Below the pieces are notes generated by a model. The model was given only the letters and a program-made list of their open reading frames with translations, made no database searches and had not been told where the DNA came from. A program made the translations under genes and the position numbers. A stretch of DNA of 64,000 nucleotides from Prado023 sp963774745 (GTDB lineage: Bacteria > Actinomycetota > Actinomycetes > S36-B12 > CAIYMF01), in contig CAVZGE010000002.1 in the NCBI GenBank assembly GCA_963774745.1, positions 496,001-560,000 on the forward strand, in the 5' to 3' direction. The first letter of the stretch is position 1. Every line of letters starts with the position of its first letter. Below are positions 17,649 to 24,636 of the stretch, in pieces.

Positions 17649-18290
17649 TCAGGATTCGCCGAGGACCAGGCGGGCCACGTGGTGGGGCGTGCGGGCCAGC
17701 AGGTCGATGTGCTCCGCGGGGATGGCGTGCGTCTGGTGGCCCCATCCCGCGGCGACCGCCAGCATCCCCGCCGCGCGCGCGGCGATCATGTCGCCGGGGC
17801 TGTCACCGACGAACGCGACCTGGCCGGCCGGCAGGTCGAGCCGGTCGAGGGTCAGGTGGAGCATCGCGGGATCGGGCTTGGGCCCGCTGACGAGATCCAC
17901 GGTGACCACGGTGTCGAACAGGTCGTCGAGCCCGTGCGCGCCGAGGACGACCGCCGCGGACCGGGCGTCCGAGTTGGTCGCGACGGCGGTGGCCACCCCG
18001 GCGGAGCGCAGTGAGACGAGCAGGTCGACGATCCCCGGGTAGGGCTCGATCCGGGCGACCGCCTCGGCCAGCGCATCGTGGAAGACGTCGTCGTCGGTGT
18101 CGGTGGCCTCGTGTCCCAGCAACGCGCTGACGAGGTTGCGCGCCGCACCGAGGTGCGCCACCGGCTCGAGCTCGACGAGGGTGATCTCCCGCCCCACGGC
18201 CACGGAGTAGGCGTGCATGGCTGGGATGAAGGTGTTGATCAGCGTCCCGTCCTGGTCGAAGACCACTGCCTGGTACTGCGTCCGCGCCAC
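17649..18290 (-). CDS. HAD-superfamily phosphatase (phosphoglycolate phosphatase-like)
   Basis: 213 residues. HAD motif I is VVFDQDGTLINT, with nucleophile D12 and D14. Motif II is AVATNSDAR. Motif III/IV includes SGPKPDPAML and VAFVGDSPGDMIAARAAG. A helical cap lies between motifs I and II, as in the Gph/beta-phosphoglucomutase subgroup. GTG 18290 has AGGAGG 5 nt upstream. Candidate substrates are phosphoglycolate or sugar phosphates. It is transcribed apart from the neighbouring glucosidase operon, and an 11+11 perfect palindrome lies just upstream. Confidence 0.85.
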   Translation of the reverse strand: MARTQYQAVVFDQDGTLINTFIPAMHAYSVAVGREITLVELEPVAHLGAARNLVSALLGHEATDTDDDVFHDALAEAVARIEPYPGIVDLLVSLRSAGVATAVATNSDARSAAVVLGAHGLDDLFDTVVTVDLVSGPKPDPAMLHLTLDRLDLPAGQVAFVGDSPGDMIAARAAGMLAVAAGWGHQTHAIPAEHIDLLARTPHHVARLVLGES

Positions 18291-18307
18291 GAGACCTCCT
18301 GTCGGGA

Positions 18308-18329
18308 GCACCGCACCCGGGTGCGGTGC
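18308..18329. promoter_or_regulatory. Perfect 22-bp palindrome upstream of the HAD gene
   Basis: GCACCGCACCC is followed directly by GGGTGCGGTGC, with no spacer. The site lies 18 bp upstream of the HAD start codon, where a dimeric repressor site or an early hairpin would act. The rest of 18330-18500 holds nothing recognisable. Confidence 0.4.
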
Positions 18330-18500
18330 GGCCCGCACCAGAACTCTTCCACCGGGGCAGGGGCCGAGTCGCGCCCATCCGTGGGGCTGCCGGCCGGTCA
18401 GCCACAGCCCCAGGCCTCCAGGATCCATCGGCTGCGTCCACTTCCCCATCACCCAGAGTCACCCGACGTCATCTGATCGGGGCTATCTGCGGCCGCACCA

Positions 18501-18529
18501 TTGCCCTGTCATGGGGCGGTCGCTACCGT
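18501..18529 (+). promoter_or_regulatory. Putative promoter of the secreted Cys protein gene
   Basis: A -35-like TTGCCC and -10-like TACCGT are separated by exactly 17 bp. Transcription would start about 60 nt before the ATG, leaving room for the GAGGAGG ribosome site at 18585-18591. Confidence 0.4.
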
Positions 18530-18596
18530 GCGACCAGGGCCGCTCGGTCCCGATCTCACGTTCAGTGACCGGCCTGCGGGTCGCGAGGAGGCTTCG

Positions 18597-18965
18597 ATGA
18601 GGAACCGTTCATTGCCGGCAGCAGGTGCCGCGCTCATCCTGACACTCGCCGGTTTCGGCCTGGCGGGCTCGGCGTCGGCGGCGCCGACCGGAGGGGCGAA
18701 CGCCCCGGGTCCCTACACGAGCGCTGGCTGCGCATCGGACGCCGTCGACTGCGGGGACTCAGCCAACGGCCAGGGCAATGCCCCCCACGAGGCAGGGTCG
18801 GTGGGCAACGCCGACGACAAGAACCCGCCCGGGCAGGTCAAGAAGCACCTGGCCGACCCGGACTACGGCTACGAGTGCGACGGGAACAACGGCGTCGGCG
18901 TCGGCAACCCGGCACATTCTGGCTGCGTTCCCGGGGACCCTGAGGGCCCACCGCAGCCGAACTAG
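18597..18965 (+). CDS. Small secreted cysteine-containing protein, unknown function
   Basis: 122 residues. A Sec signal peptide (about 1-28, cleavage near SASAA) is followed by a Gly/Asn/Pro-rich mature part of about 94 residues. Four cysteines occur as two pairs, SAGCASDAVDCGDS and YECDGNNG...HSGCVPG, suggesting two disulfides. NPPGQVKKHL lies between them. The ATG has a strong GAGGAGG 5 nt upstream. No family was recognised. The composition suggests a flexible exported or wall-associated protein. It is monocistronic. Confidence 0.7.
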   Translation: MRNRSLPAAGAALILTLAGFGLAGSASAAPTGGANAPGPYTSAGCASDAVDCGDSANGQGNAPHEAGSVGNADDKNPPGQVKKHLADPDYGYECDGNNGVGVGNPAHSGCVPGDPEGPPQPN

Positions 18966-19008
18966 GGCGCAGCTACTCGCTCCCTGATCCACCGGGGGTG
19001 CCCTGACC

Positions 19009-19581
19009 TCACAGCTCCCGTACGACCCGGGCCGGGTTGCCGACTGCGACGACCCGGTCCGGGAGATCCCTGACCACGACCGCGCCCGACCCGACGACGA
19101 CGTCGTCGCCGATCGTCACGCCGGGACCGACGACGACCCCACCGCCGAGCCAGACGCGGCTGCCGATCGTGATCGGGAAGCCCAGCTCGCGCCCCGAGAT
19201 GCGCTCGGCCGCATCGACCGGATGCGTGGCCGTGAGCAGCTGCACCCCGGGTGCGAGCATCGTGTCGTCACCGATCCGGATCTCGGCGACATCGAGCAGG
19301 ACGCAGTTGGCGTTGGCGTAGAACCGCTCGCCGAGGTGGATGTTGAACCCGTAGTCGACGTGCAGGTTCGGCTCGATCTCGAAGGACTCCCCGGTGCTGC
19401 CCAGCAGGTCGACCAGGATCGCCCTGCGCTGCTCGGCGGCCTCGGGTGGCGTGTGGTTGAACCGGAACTCCAGGGAGCGCGCCCGGGCGCGGGCCGCGAC
19501 CAGCTCGGGGTCGCTGGACAGGTACAGCTGGCCGGAGACCATCAGCTGGAACTCGATCCCGGTGGGCAGGTCATCGCTCAT
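19009..19581 (-). CDS. Maltose/galactoside O-acetyltransferase-like (LbH) enzyme
   Basis: 190 residues of the Maa/LacA group, which transfer acetyl from acetyl-CoA to sugar hydroxyls. The N-terminal Mac domain (MVSGQLYLSSDPELVAARAR, then FNHTPPE) is followed by hexapeptide-repeat turns of a left-handed beta-helix: FEIEPNLHVDYGFNIHLGE, LLTATHPVDAAER with the catalytic His, and IGSRVWLGGGVVVGPGVTIG. Trimeric and cytosolic in known members. Its start region is shared with the divergent YczE-like gene, 39 nt away. Confidence 0.9.
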   Translation of the reverse strand: MSDDLPTGIEFQLMVSGQLYLSSDPELVAARARARSLEFRFNHTPPEAAEQRRAILVDLLGSTGESFEIEPNLHVDYGFNIHLGERFYANANCVLLDVAEIRIGDDTMLAPGVQLLTATHPVDAAERISGRELGFPITIGSRVWLGGGVVVGPGVTIGDDVVVGSGAVVVRDLPDRVVAVGNPARVVREL

Positions 19582-19620
19582 GGCTCAGTCCTACCAGTTC
19601 GGGCGCCTATAGTCCGCCGG

Positions 19621-20334
19621 GTGGAGATCCTGGGGTGGCTGCGCCCGGCGCGCACCGTCCCGGTCACCCGCTGGCGCTCCCACTCGCGCTGGTCGCCGAC
19701 GCCGACCAGCCTCCTGGTCCTGCTGATCGGCCTGTACGCGTTCGGCACCGGGGAGGCCCTCATCGTGCAGGGTGGGCTGGGCGTCAGCCCCTGGACGGTG
19801 CTGGCACAGGGCCTGTCCACGATCCTGCCCGTGTCGATCGGAGTGGCCACCTTCCTCGTCAGCGCCGTCGTGCTCGTGCTGTGGATCCCGCTGCGGGAGC
19901 GACCCGGCCTGGGCACGATCGCCAACGCGATCGTGATCGCGGTGGCGCTGCAGGTCGGCGTCGCCGTTGTCCCGGCGCCGGCGGACTGGCCCGCCCAGCT
20001 CGCCCTGGTGCTCCTCGGGGTGGCGATGATCGGCCTGGGCAGCGGGCTCTACCTGACGACCAACCTCGGGCCCGGCCCACGCGACGGCTGGATGACCGGG
20101 ATCCACCTGCGCACCGGGTGGCCGGTGGGCCGGGTGCGACTGGGGATCGAGGTCGTGGTCCTCGTCGTCGGCTGGCTGCTGGGTGGAACGGTCGGGCTGG
20201 GCACAGTGCTGTTCGCGATCCTCATCGGCCCGGCCGTGGCGCAGGGCCTGGCGATCGCGGGCGCGGTCGGGGGCGTGCCGGGCTCCGCGGGCGGGACTGC
20301 CTCCGACGACGAGTTCCCGGAGCTGGACGCCTGA
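19621..20334 (+). CDS. YczE/YyaS/YitT-like integral membrane protein
   Basis: 237 residues with five to six TM segments, resembling the YczE group (Bacillus) of small membrane proteins. The conserved opening is GLYAFGTGEALIVQGGLGVSPWTVLAQGLS, and LTTNLGPGPRDGWMTGIH lies in the middle; both glycine/proline-rich loops recur in this family. GTG 19621 is preceded by TATAGT with a 7-nt gap. Function is unknown across the family; some members are linked to export or regulation. It faces away from the acetyltransferase gene. Confidence 0.75.
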   Translation: MEILGWLRPARTVPVTRWRSHSRWSPTPTSLLVLLIGLYAFGTGEALIVQGGLGVSPWTVLAQGLSTILPVSIGVATFLVSAVVLVLWIPLRERPGLGTIANAIVIAVALQVGVAVVPAPADWPAQLALVLLGVAMIGLGSGLYLTTNLGPGPRDGWMTGIHLRTGWPVGRVRLGIEVVVLVVGWLLGGTVGLGTVLFAILIGPAVAQGLAIAGAVGGVPGSAGGTASDDEFPELDA

Positions 20335-20363
20335 CTGACGGCGGCGGACCACGTGCGCCGGTG

Positions 20364-20398
20364 CGTGCGGGACACGTGCTCGGGTTCGGCCCCGCACG
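20364..20398. terminator. Possible hairpin after the YczE-like gene
   Basis: CGTGCGGG and CCCGCACG form an 8-bp stem with a long 19-nt loop in the 102-bp gap before the RDD gene. Weak evidence. Confidence 0.25.
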
Positions 20399-20424
20399 TA
20401 CGTCCGTGCCCAGCGTTGCGGGCA

Positions 20425-20430
20425 TAGCCT
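20425..20430 (+). promoter_or_regulatory. Putative leaderless -10 box of the repeat/RDD gene
   Basis: TAGCCT ends 6 nt before the ATG. The same hexamer stands before several other genes in the window, including those at 42867 and 52560. Confidence 0.4.
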
Positions 20431-20436
20431 GCGGCC

Positions 20437-22089
20437 ATGGCCGACGGACCGAAGGACGCAGGGCTGCGCGGCAGCGTGCGTCGTGCCGTCGATGGGGCCT
20501 TCGACGCGACGGTCGGCCGGGTCGGCCACACGGTCAGCGAAGCGGCCATGGAGGTCACAGGTGCCACCGCGCAGCAGGTCATCGAGGACCTCGAGCCGTA
20601 CCTGATCCAGGAGGCCATCCCGAGGATCGTCGACGGACTCACGCCGTACCTGACCGAGACCCTCGTCCCCGAGGTGCTGGAGGGGATCACCGGGCACCTC
20701 GTCGCGGACACCGTCCCCGAGGTCATCGACGGGGTGACCGCGCACCTGGTGGCGGTGACGGTGCCCGGGGTGGTGGACGGGGTGACCCCGCGCCTGGTCG
20801 CGGAGCTGCTCCCCAAGCTCCTGGAGGACCTACGGCCCTACCTCGAGGCGGAGCTCGTCCCGCGGATCGTCGAAGGGCTTGTCCCCTACCTCCAGGAGCA
20901 GGTGGCACCCGACCTCATCGACGCGCTGATGCCCAAGATCCGCGACGAGATGGCCCCGGAGCTCATCGACGCGCTCATGCCGCGGATCGAGGAGAGCATC
21001 GCCCCGCAGCTGGTCGAGGCGCTGATGCCGAAGATCCGCGACGAGGTGGCCCCGGATCTGGTGGACGCGCTGATGCCGAAGATCCGCGATGAGGTCGCCC
21101 CGCAGCTTGTCGAGGCCCTGATGCCGCGGATCGAGGAGCAGGTCGGTCCGCGGTTGATCGATGCGTTGATGCCCAAGATCCGCGACGAGGTGGCCCCGGA
21201 GCTCGTCGAGGCCCTGATGCCGAAGATTCGGGCCGAGGTCGTGCCGTTGATCCTCGAGGACATCGTCGACGACCCCCGGGTCCGTGACCTCATCCGCGAG
21301 CAGAGCCAGGGCCTGCTCCTCGATGCGCTGGAGTCCGTCCGCGAGAACCTGGCGGACGCCGACGTGCTGGTCGAACGGGTCGGGAGGCGCCTGCTGCGCA
21401 AGTCCCCGCGGCCGCAGCCGGCATCGGCTGTCACCCTGATGCTCGACGCAGCCGGGGACGAGGACACCACGCCCGCCCGCCTGACCCGCGAGAACCTCGC
21501 CGAGCAGCGCAATGCATGGCGCGCCATGCCGGTCCCGCCGGCCCCGCCCGGCAGGGAGTTCGCCCATGCCGGTGCCGTGACCCGCCTCGTGGCCTTCGCA
21601 GTGGACACCACGCTCGTGGCGTGGCTGGTCAGCCAGGGGCTGTCCGCGCTCGTCAGCCTCCTCGACACGGTCTTCGACCCGGCCCCGAACTGGCTGATCG
21701 CAATCCTCACCGGCATCGCGGCCTCGCTGGTGCCGGTCTACCTGGGCGTCTGCTGGTGGCTTGCGGGGCGCACCATCGGCTCTGCGCTCGTGGGCACGCG
21801 CGTGTGCACCCCCGACGGGCGCAACCCGGGACTGGTCAGGGCCCTGATCAGGGCATGGGTCGGGGTGCTCGGGTTCGTGGTGTGGATCATCACCGGCGTC
21901 GTCAGCCTGTTCGACGCGAAGCGTCGATCTGTCCTGGATCTCGTCCTGGCCACCGAGGTGCGTTATGTGGTGCCCCTCGACCAGCAGCGGCGGTACATCC
22001 GCGAGGCGCTCCAGCAGCGCCACGACCGGGCCGCCGCGGCACAGGCACCATCCGGCCCTGACGCCGGCCCCCCGACCGACGCCCCATGA
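20437..22089 (+). CDS. RDD-family membrane protein with fourteen 16-residue repeats
   Basis: 550 residues in three parts. Residues 1-48 are a charged N-terminus. Residues 49-272 are fourteen uninterrupted 16-residue repeats, best form VEALMPKIRDEVAPEL, with Pro at positions 6 and 14, hydrophobics at 1, 4, 8, 12 and 16, and acids at 2, 10 and 11. Residues about 273-370 are a linker (VRDLIREQSQGLLLDALES, then a Pro/Ala-rich stretch). Residues about 375-515 are an RDD domain with three TM segments; its Arg and Asp lie in TRLVAFAVDTTLVAW and it contains GRTIGSALVGTRV. RDD proteins are associated with small-molecule or ion exchange in some bacteria, but the repeat module is not a part I recognise. 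No cotranscribed partner is clear, though the next gene starts 98 nt after the stop. Confidence 0.85.
   Translation: MADGPKDAGLRGSVRRAVDGAFDATVGRVGHTVSEAAMEVTGATAQQVIEDLEPYLIQEAIPRIVDGLTPYLTETLVPEVLEGITGHLVADTVPEVIDGVTAHLVAVTVPGVVDGVTPRLVAELLPKLLEDLRPYLEAELVPRIVEGLVPYLQEQVAPDLIDALMPKIRDEMAPELIDALMPRIEESIAPQLVEALMPKIRDEVAPDLVDALMPKIRDEVAPQLVEALMPRIEEQVGPRLIDALMPKIRDEVAPELVEALMPKIRAEVVPLILEDIVDDPRVRDLIREQSQGLLLDALESVRENLADADVLVERVGRRLLRKSPRPQPASAVTLMLDAAGDEDTTPARLTRENLAEQRNAWRAMPVPPAPPGREFAHAGAVTRLVAFAVDTTLVAWLVSQGLSALVSLLDTVFDPAPNWLIAILTGIAASLVPVYLGVCWWLAGRTIGSALVGTRVCTPDGRNPGLVRALIRAWVGVLGFVVWIITGVVSLFDAKRRSVLDLVLATEVRYVVPLDQQRRYIREALQQRHDRAAAAQAPSGPDAGPPTDAP
20581..21252 (+). repeat. Coding tandem array, 14 x 48 bp
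   Basis: Fourteen in-frame 48-bp units encode the 16-residue repeats. Units 8 to 14 (20917-21252) are the most alike (xALMPKIRDEVAPxL), while units 1 to 6 have diverged (Tyr or His at position 7, Gly at 3). That gradient suggests recent expansion at the 3' side. A half-period of 8 residues is visible, with a proline every eight positions. Confidence 0.85.
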
Positions 22090-22187
22090 GGAGCCCGCGG
22101 GGCGGCCACGAGCTGCCTGATCCATGGGTGGCACCGGTACCGGAGGTAGCCTGCAGCCCGACTGCGATGCCCGTCCCAGGAGGTTGC

Positions 22188-23414
22188 ATGCACCCCCGTC
22201 CCGAGCCACTGCCGGACGGCACGATCATGTTCCACGCGGGATTCCACAAGACCGGCACGACCGCGCTGCAGTCGGCCTTCGCGAGCAGTCGTCCGCAGCT
22301 GCTCGACGCCGGGGTGCTCTACCCCGGGAACCGCCGCTCGCACCACCGGGCAGCAATGGTGGTCACGAAGCGCACCTGGGGCTGGGAGGAGCGCGGCGGC
22401 CGGCGAACCGAGCCCAAGTACTGGGGACGTGTGGCGCGTGCGGCGGCCGCGCACGAGGGCCGCGTCGTGATCTCCAGCGAGGGCTTCGCCCTTGCGGACG
22501 ACGCCGCCCTGGACCGGATCGTGGATCGCCTCGGGGCCGAGCGGTTGCACGCGGTGTTCACCCTGCGCCCGATGGCGCGCCTGCTGGCCTCCTCGTGGCA
22601 GCAGTACCTGAAGTACGGGCTGGCCATGCGCTACGAGAACTGGCTGAAGAACGTCTTCGCCGCCCCACCGGAGTGCCCGCCGACGCCCAACTTCTGGCGC
22701 CGCAACGACCATGCCGGGATCATGGCCCGGTGGGCCCAGCGGCTGGGTCCCGACCGCGTCACCCTGGTCGTCCTCGACGAGGCAGACCGCGACTACCTGT
22801 TCCGCACGTTCGAGCACCTGCTCGCGCTGCCCAGCGGGCTGCTCGTCCCGGATCCGGAGCTCAGCGCCAGCAACCGCTCGATGACCGCGGCCGAGGCCGA
22901 GATGCTGCGACAGGTCAACGCCGGCGGGGCCAAGCGCTGGGACTGGCCGCAGTACGAGAAGCTCGTGCGCCGCGGGGCCATCCTGCGGATGGTCGAGGCG
23001 CGCACGCCGGAGCCTGACGAGGCGCCGTTGGGCACCCCCGAGTGGGCGATCCGGGCGGCACAGGACGTGGGTGCCCGGACCGCCGAGCAGGTGGCCGCGC
23101 TGGGCATCGCCGTGCACGGGGACCTCACCAGCCTGGCGGACCCGATCCCGGCCGGCGCCCCTCCGACCGATGCGCTGCGGCTGCCGGTGCACGCCGCCGC
23201 CGAGGCCGTACTCGGGGCGATCTCGGGGGCGATGGCCGGCAAGCCCGTCGCGCCCGACAGCGACCAGGCCATCAACAAGCTCGACCTCCCCGCCGTCCAG
23301 CGGCTGAGCACGCGCGAGGCAGCCGACCTGCTCAAGCTGCGCCTCGGCGAGGCCCGCGAGTGGCGGATGGCGAAGCTGAAGCGGTCGACCCGGGCCGCGT
23401 TGCGGCGTCCATAG
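22188..23414 (+). CDS. Sulfotransferase-like protein
   Basis: 408 residues. Near the N-terminus IMFHAGFHKTGTTALQSAF (HKTGTT at 20-25) is the PAPS 5'-phosphosulfate-binding loop of sulfotransferases. VVISSEGFAL and HAVFTLRPMARLLASSWQQY give the second strand and the Arg...Ser 3'-phosphate-binding motif. The C-terminal 150 residues are Ala-rich and helical and have no clear match. ATG 22188 is chosen because AGGAGG lies just upstream; an earlier in-frame ATG overlaps the RDD stop and has no ribosome site. The acceptor could be a carbohydrate or lipid. PAPS could come from CysD/CysNC encoded at 9.4-12.2 kb. Confidence 0.7.
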   Translation: MHPRPEPLPDGTIMFHAGFHKTGTTALQSAFASSRPQLLDAGVLYPGNRRSHHRAAMVVTKRTWGWEERGGRRTEPKYWGRVARAAAAHEGRVVISSEGFALADDAALDRIVDRLGAERLHAVFTLRPMARLLASSWQQYLKYGLAMRYENWLKNVFAAPPECPPTPNFWRRNDHAGIMARWAQRLGPDRVTLVVLDEADRDYLFRTFEHLLALPSGLLVPDPELSASNRSMTAAEAEMLRQVNAGGAKRWDWPQYEKLVRRGAILRMVEARTPEPDEAPLGTPEWAIRAAQDVGARTAEQVAALGIAVHGDLTSLADPIPAGAPPTDALRLPVHAAAEAVLGAISGAMAGKPVAPDSDQAINKLDLPAVQRLSTREAADLLKLRLGEAREWRMAKLKRSTRAALRRP

Positions 23415-23427
23415 GCCGCAGGACTGC

Positions 23428-24162
23428 TCAGCGCTGGGTCGCCGCCCGGCGCGTGCGGCGGTTGCGGTACATGGCGTCGTCCGCGCGGGCCACGAGGTCC
23501 GACAACCGGTCTGTTGCCCGGATCTCGGCCACGCCGGTGCTGATCGAGATCCCCGCCGGCATCCCGGCGGGCCCGGGATCATCGCAGAGCACGGCCGCGG
23601 CCAGGCCCGCGGCGATCCGGGCAGCTGCCGTCGCATCACAGGCGGGCAGCAGGAGCACGAACTCATCGCCTCCCCACCTGCTGACCACGTCGCTGCGGCG
23701 CACCACGGTCGTGGCCACGCGGGCCACCTCCCGCAGGGCCGCATCCCCGGCGTTGTGCCCGTGCGTGTCGTTGTAGTACTTGAAGTCATCGAGGTCGAAC
23801 AGCACCACCGAAAGTGGCTGCTCGCTGCGTATCGCGAAGCTGATCGCATCGGCGGCCATCGCCTCGAAGGCCTGGCGGTTGTACGCCCCCGTCACGTGGT
23901 CGCGGGTGGCTGCGCGGACCAGGCTCCGGTGGTAGCGGTTGATGACGATGACCGCCAGGGCGACGATCGCGGCGCAGGACATGGCCCCGAACGCGAGGCT
24001 GAACCCGAAGGTCCCCAGGTCCGTCGGCGCGGGGCACTCGTGCACGGCCCTCCTGGCCGCCAGCCAGGTGCCGATGATGATGGGCAGGAATCCCGCGGTC
24101 AGGGCCGTGATCAGGGCCAGCAGGATCCGGCGGCGCTCGCGCGCGAAGTCGGCGTCCATCAT
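23428..24162 (-). CDS. Membrane-anchored diguanylate cyclase (GGDEF)
   Basis: 244 residues. Two TM segments (about 12-34 and 52-75) enclose a short extracytoplasmic loop, then a GGDEF domain makes c-di-GMP from two GTP. The signature is SRWGGDEFVLL (GGDEF 164-168). The metal/substrate strand is LFDLDDFKYYNDTHGHNAGD. The inhibitory site RxxD (R155, D158) lies five residues before GGDEF, so product feedback inhibition is expected. There is no EAL or HD-GYP partner in the window. GAGGGGG precedes the ATG. Confidence 0.93.
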   Translation of the reverse strand: MMDADFARERRRILLALITALTAGFLPIIIGTWLAARRAVHECPAPTDLGTFGFSLAFGAMSCAAIVALAVIVINRYHRSLVRAATRDHVTGAYNRQAFEAMAADAISFAIRSEQPLSVVLFDLDDFKYYNDTHGHNAGDAALREVARVATTVVRRSDVVSRWGGDEFVLLLPACDATAAARIAAGLAAAVLCDDPGPAGMPAGISISTGVAEIRATDRLSDLVARADDAMYRNRRTRRAATQR

Positions 24163-24324
24163 GGCCCCCTCACTGCCGCATACGCACGGCTGCTCCACGG
24201 TAGGCCGTGCCGGGGCCGGCGGCATCGGGATTCCCCCGGATGGCCGAAGGCTGTCCACGGCGCATCCGCGCACCCGGTGGCGCCATACTCACCGCAGACC
24301 ACGACTCTCAGGAAGGGGAGATGC

Positions 24325-24507
24325 ATGTCGGGCAAGTTCGAGCTCTACACGGACAACGCGGGCAAGTTCCGGTTCCGGCTCAAGGCCAGCAACGGCCAGA
24401 CCATTGCCGCCAGCCAGGGCTACGCCTCGAAGAAGTCCGCCCTTGAGGGGATCGAGTCCGTGCGCAAGCACTCCGTCGATTCGCCGGTCGTCGAGGTCGA
24501 CGAGTAG
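24325..24507 (+). CDS. DUF1508 (YegP-like) small protein
   Basis: 60 residues with one YegP/DUF1508 unit: KFELYTDNAGKFRFRLKASN, then GQTIAASQGYASKKSALEGI and a SVRKHS segment. Family members carry one or two such beta-beta-alpha units and form intertwined dimers; their role is unknown. GGAAGGGGAG supplies a good ribosome site. It is monocistronic, between the divergently transcribed cyclase and the GH3 gene. Confidence 0.88.
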   Translation: MSGKFELYTDNAGKFRFRLKASNGQTIAASQGYASKKSALEGIESVRKHSVDSPVVEVDE

Positions 24508-24636
24508 CCACGACCCAGCTCGGCGACCCCGGACTCGCGCCATCCACCGGGATGGCCGGCTCGGGGGCGCCGCCGGCGGGCGCCGGTGGCCCGCTGGTTG
24601 CATGGGCCTGTCCGTCGCGGATGGCATGCTTGCCGG

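Noticed and set aside
22086..22187. Upstream ATG at 22086 for the sulfotransferase-like gene
   Set aside because: The 34 extra residues are unlike any family N-terminus and overlap the RDD stop, and AGGAGG stands only before ATG 22188.
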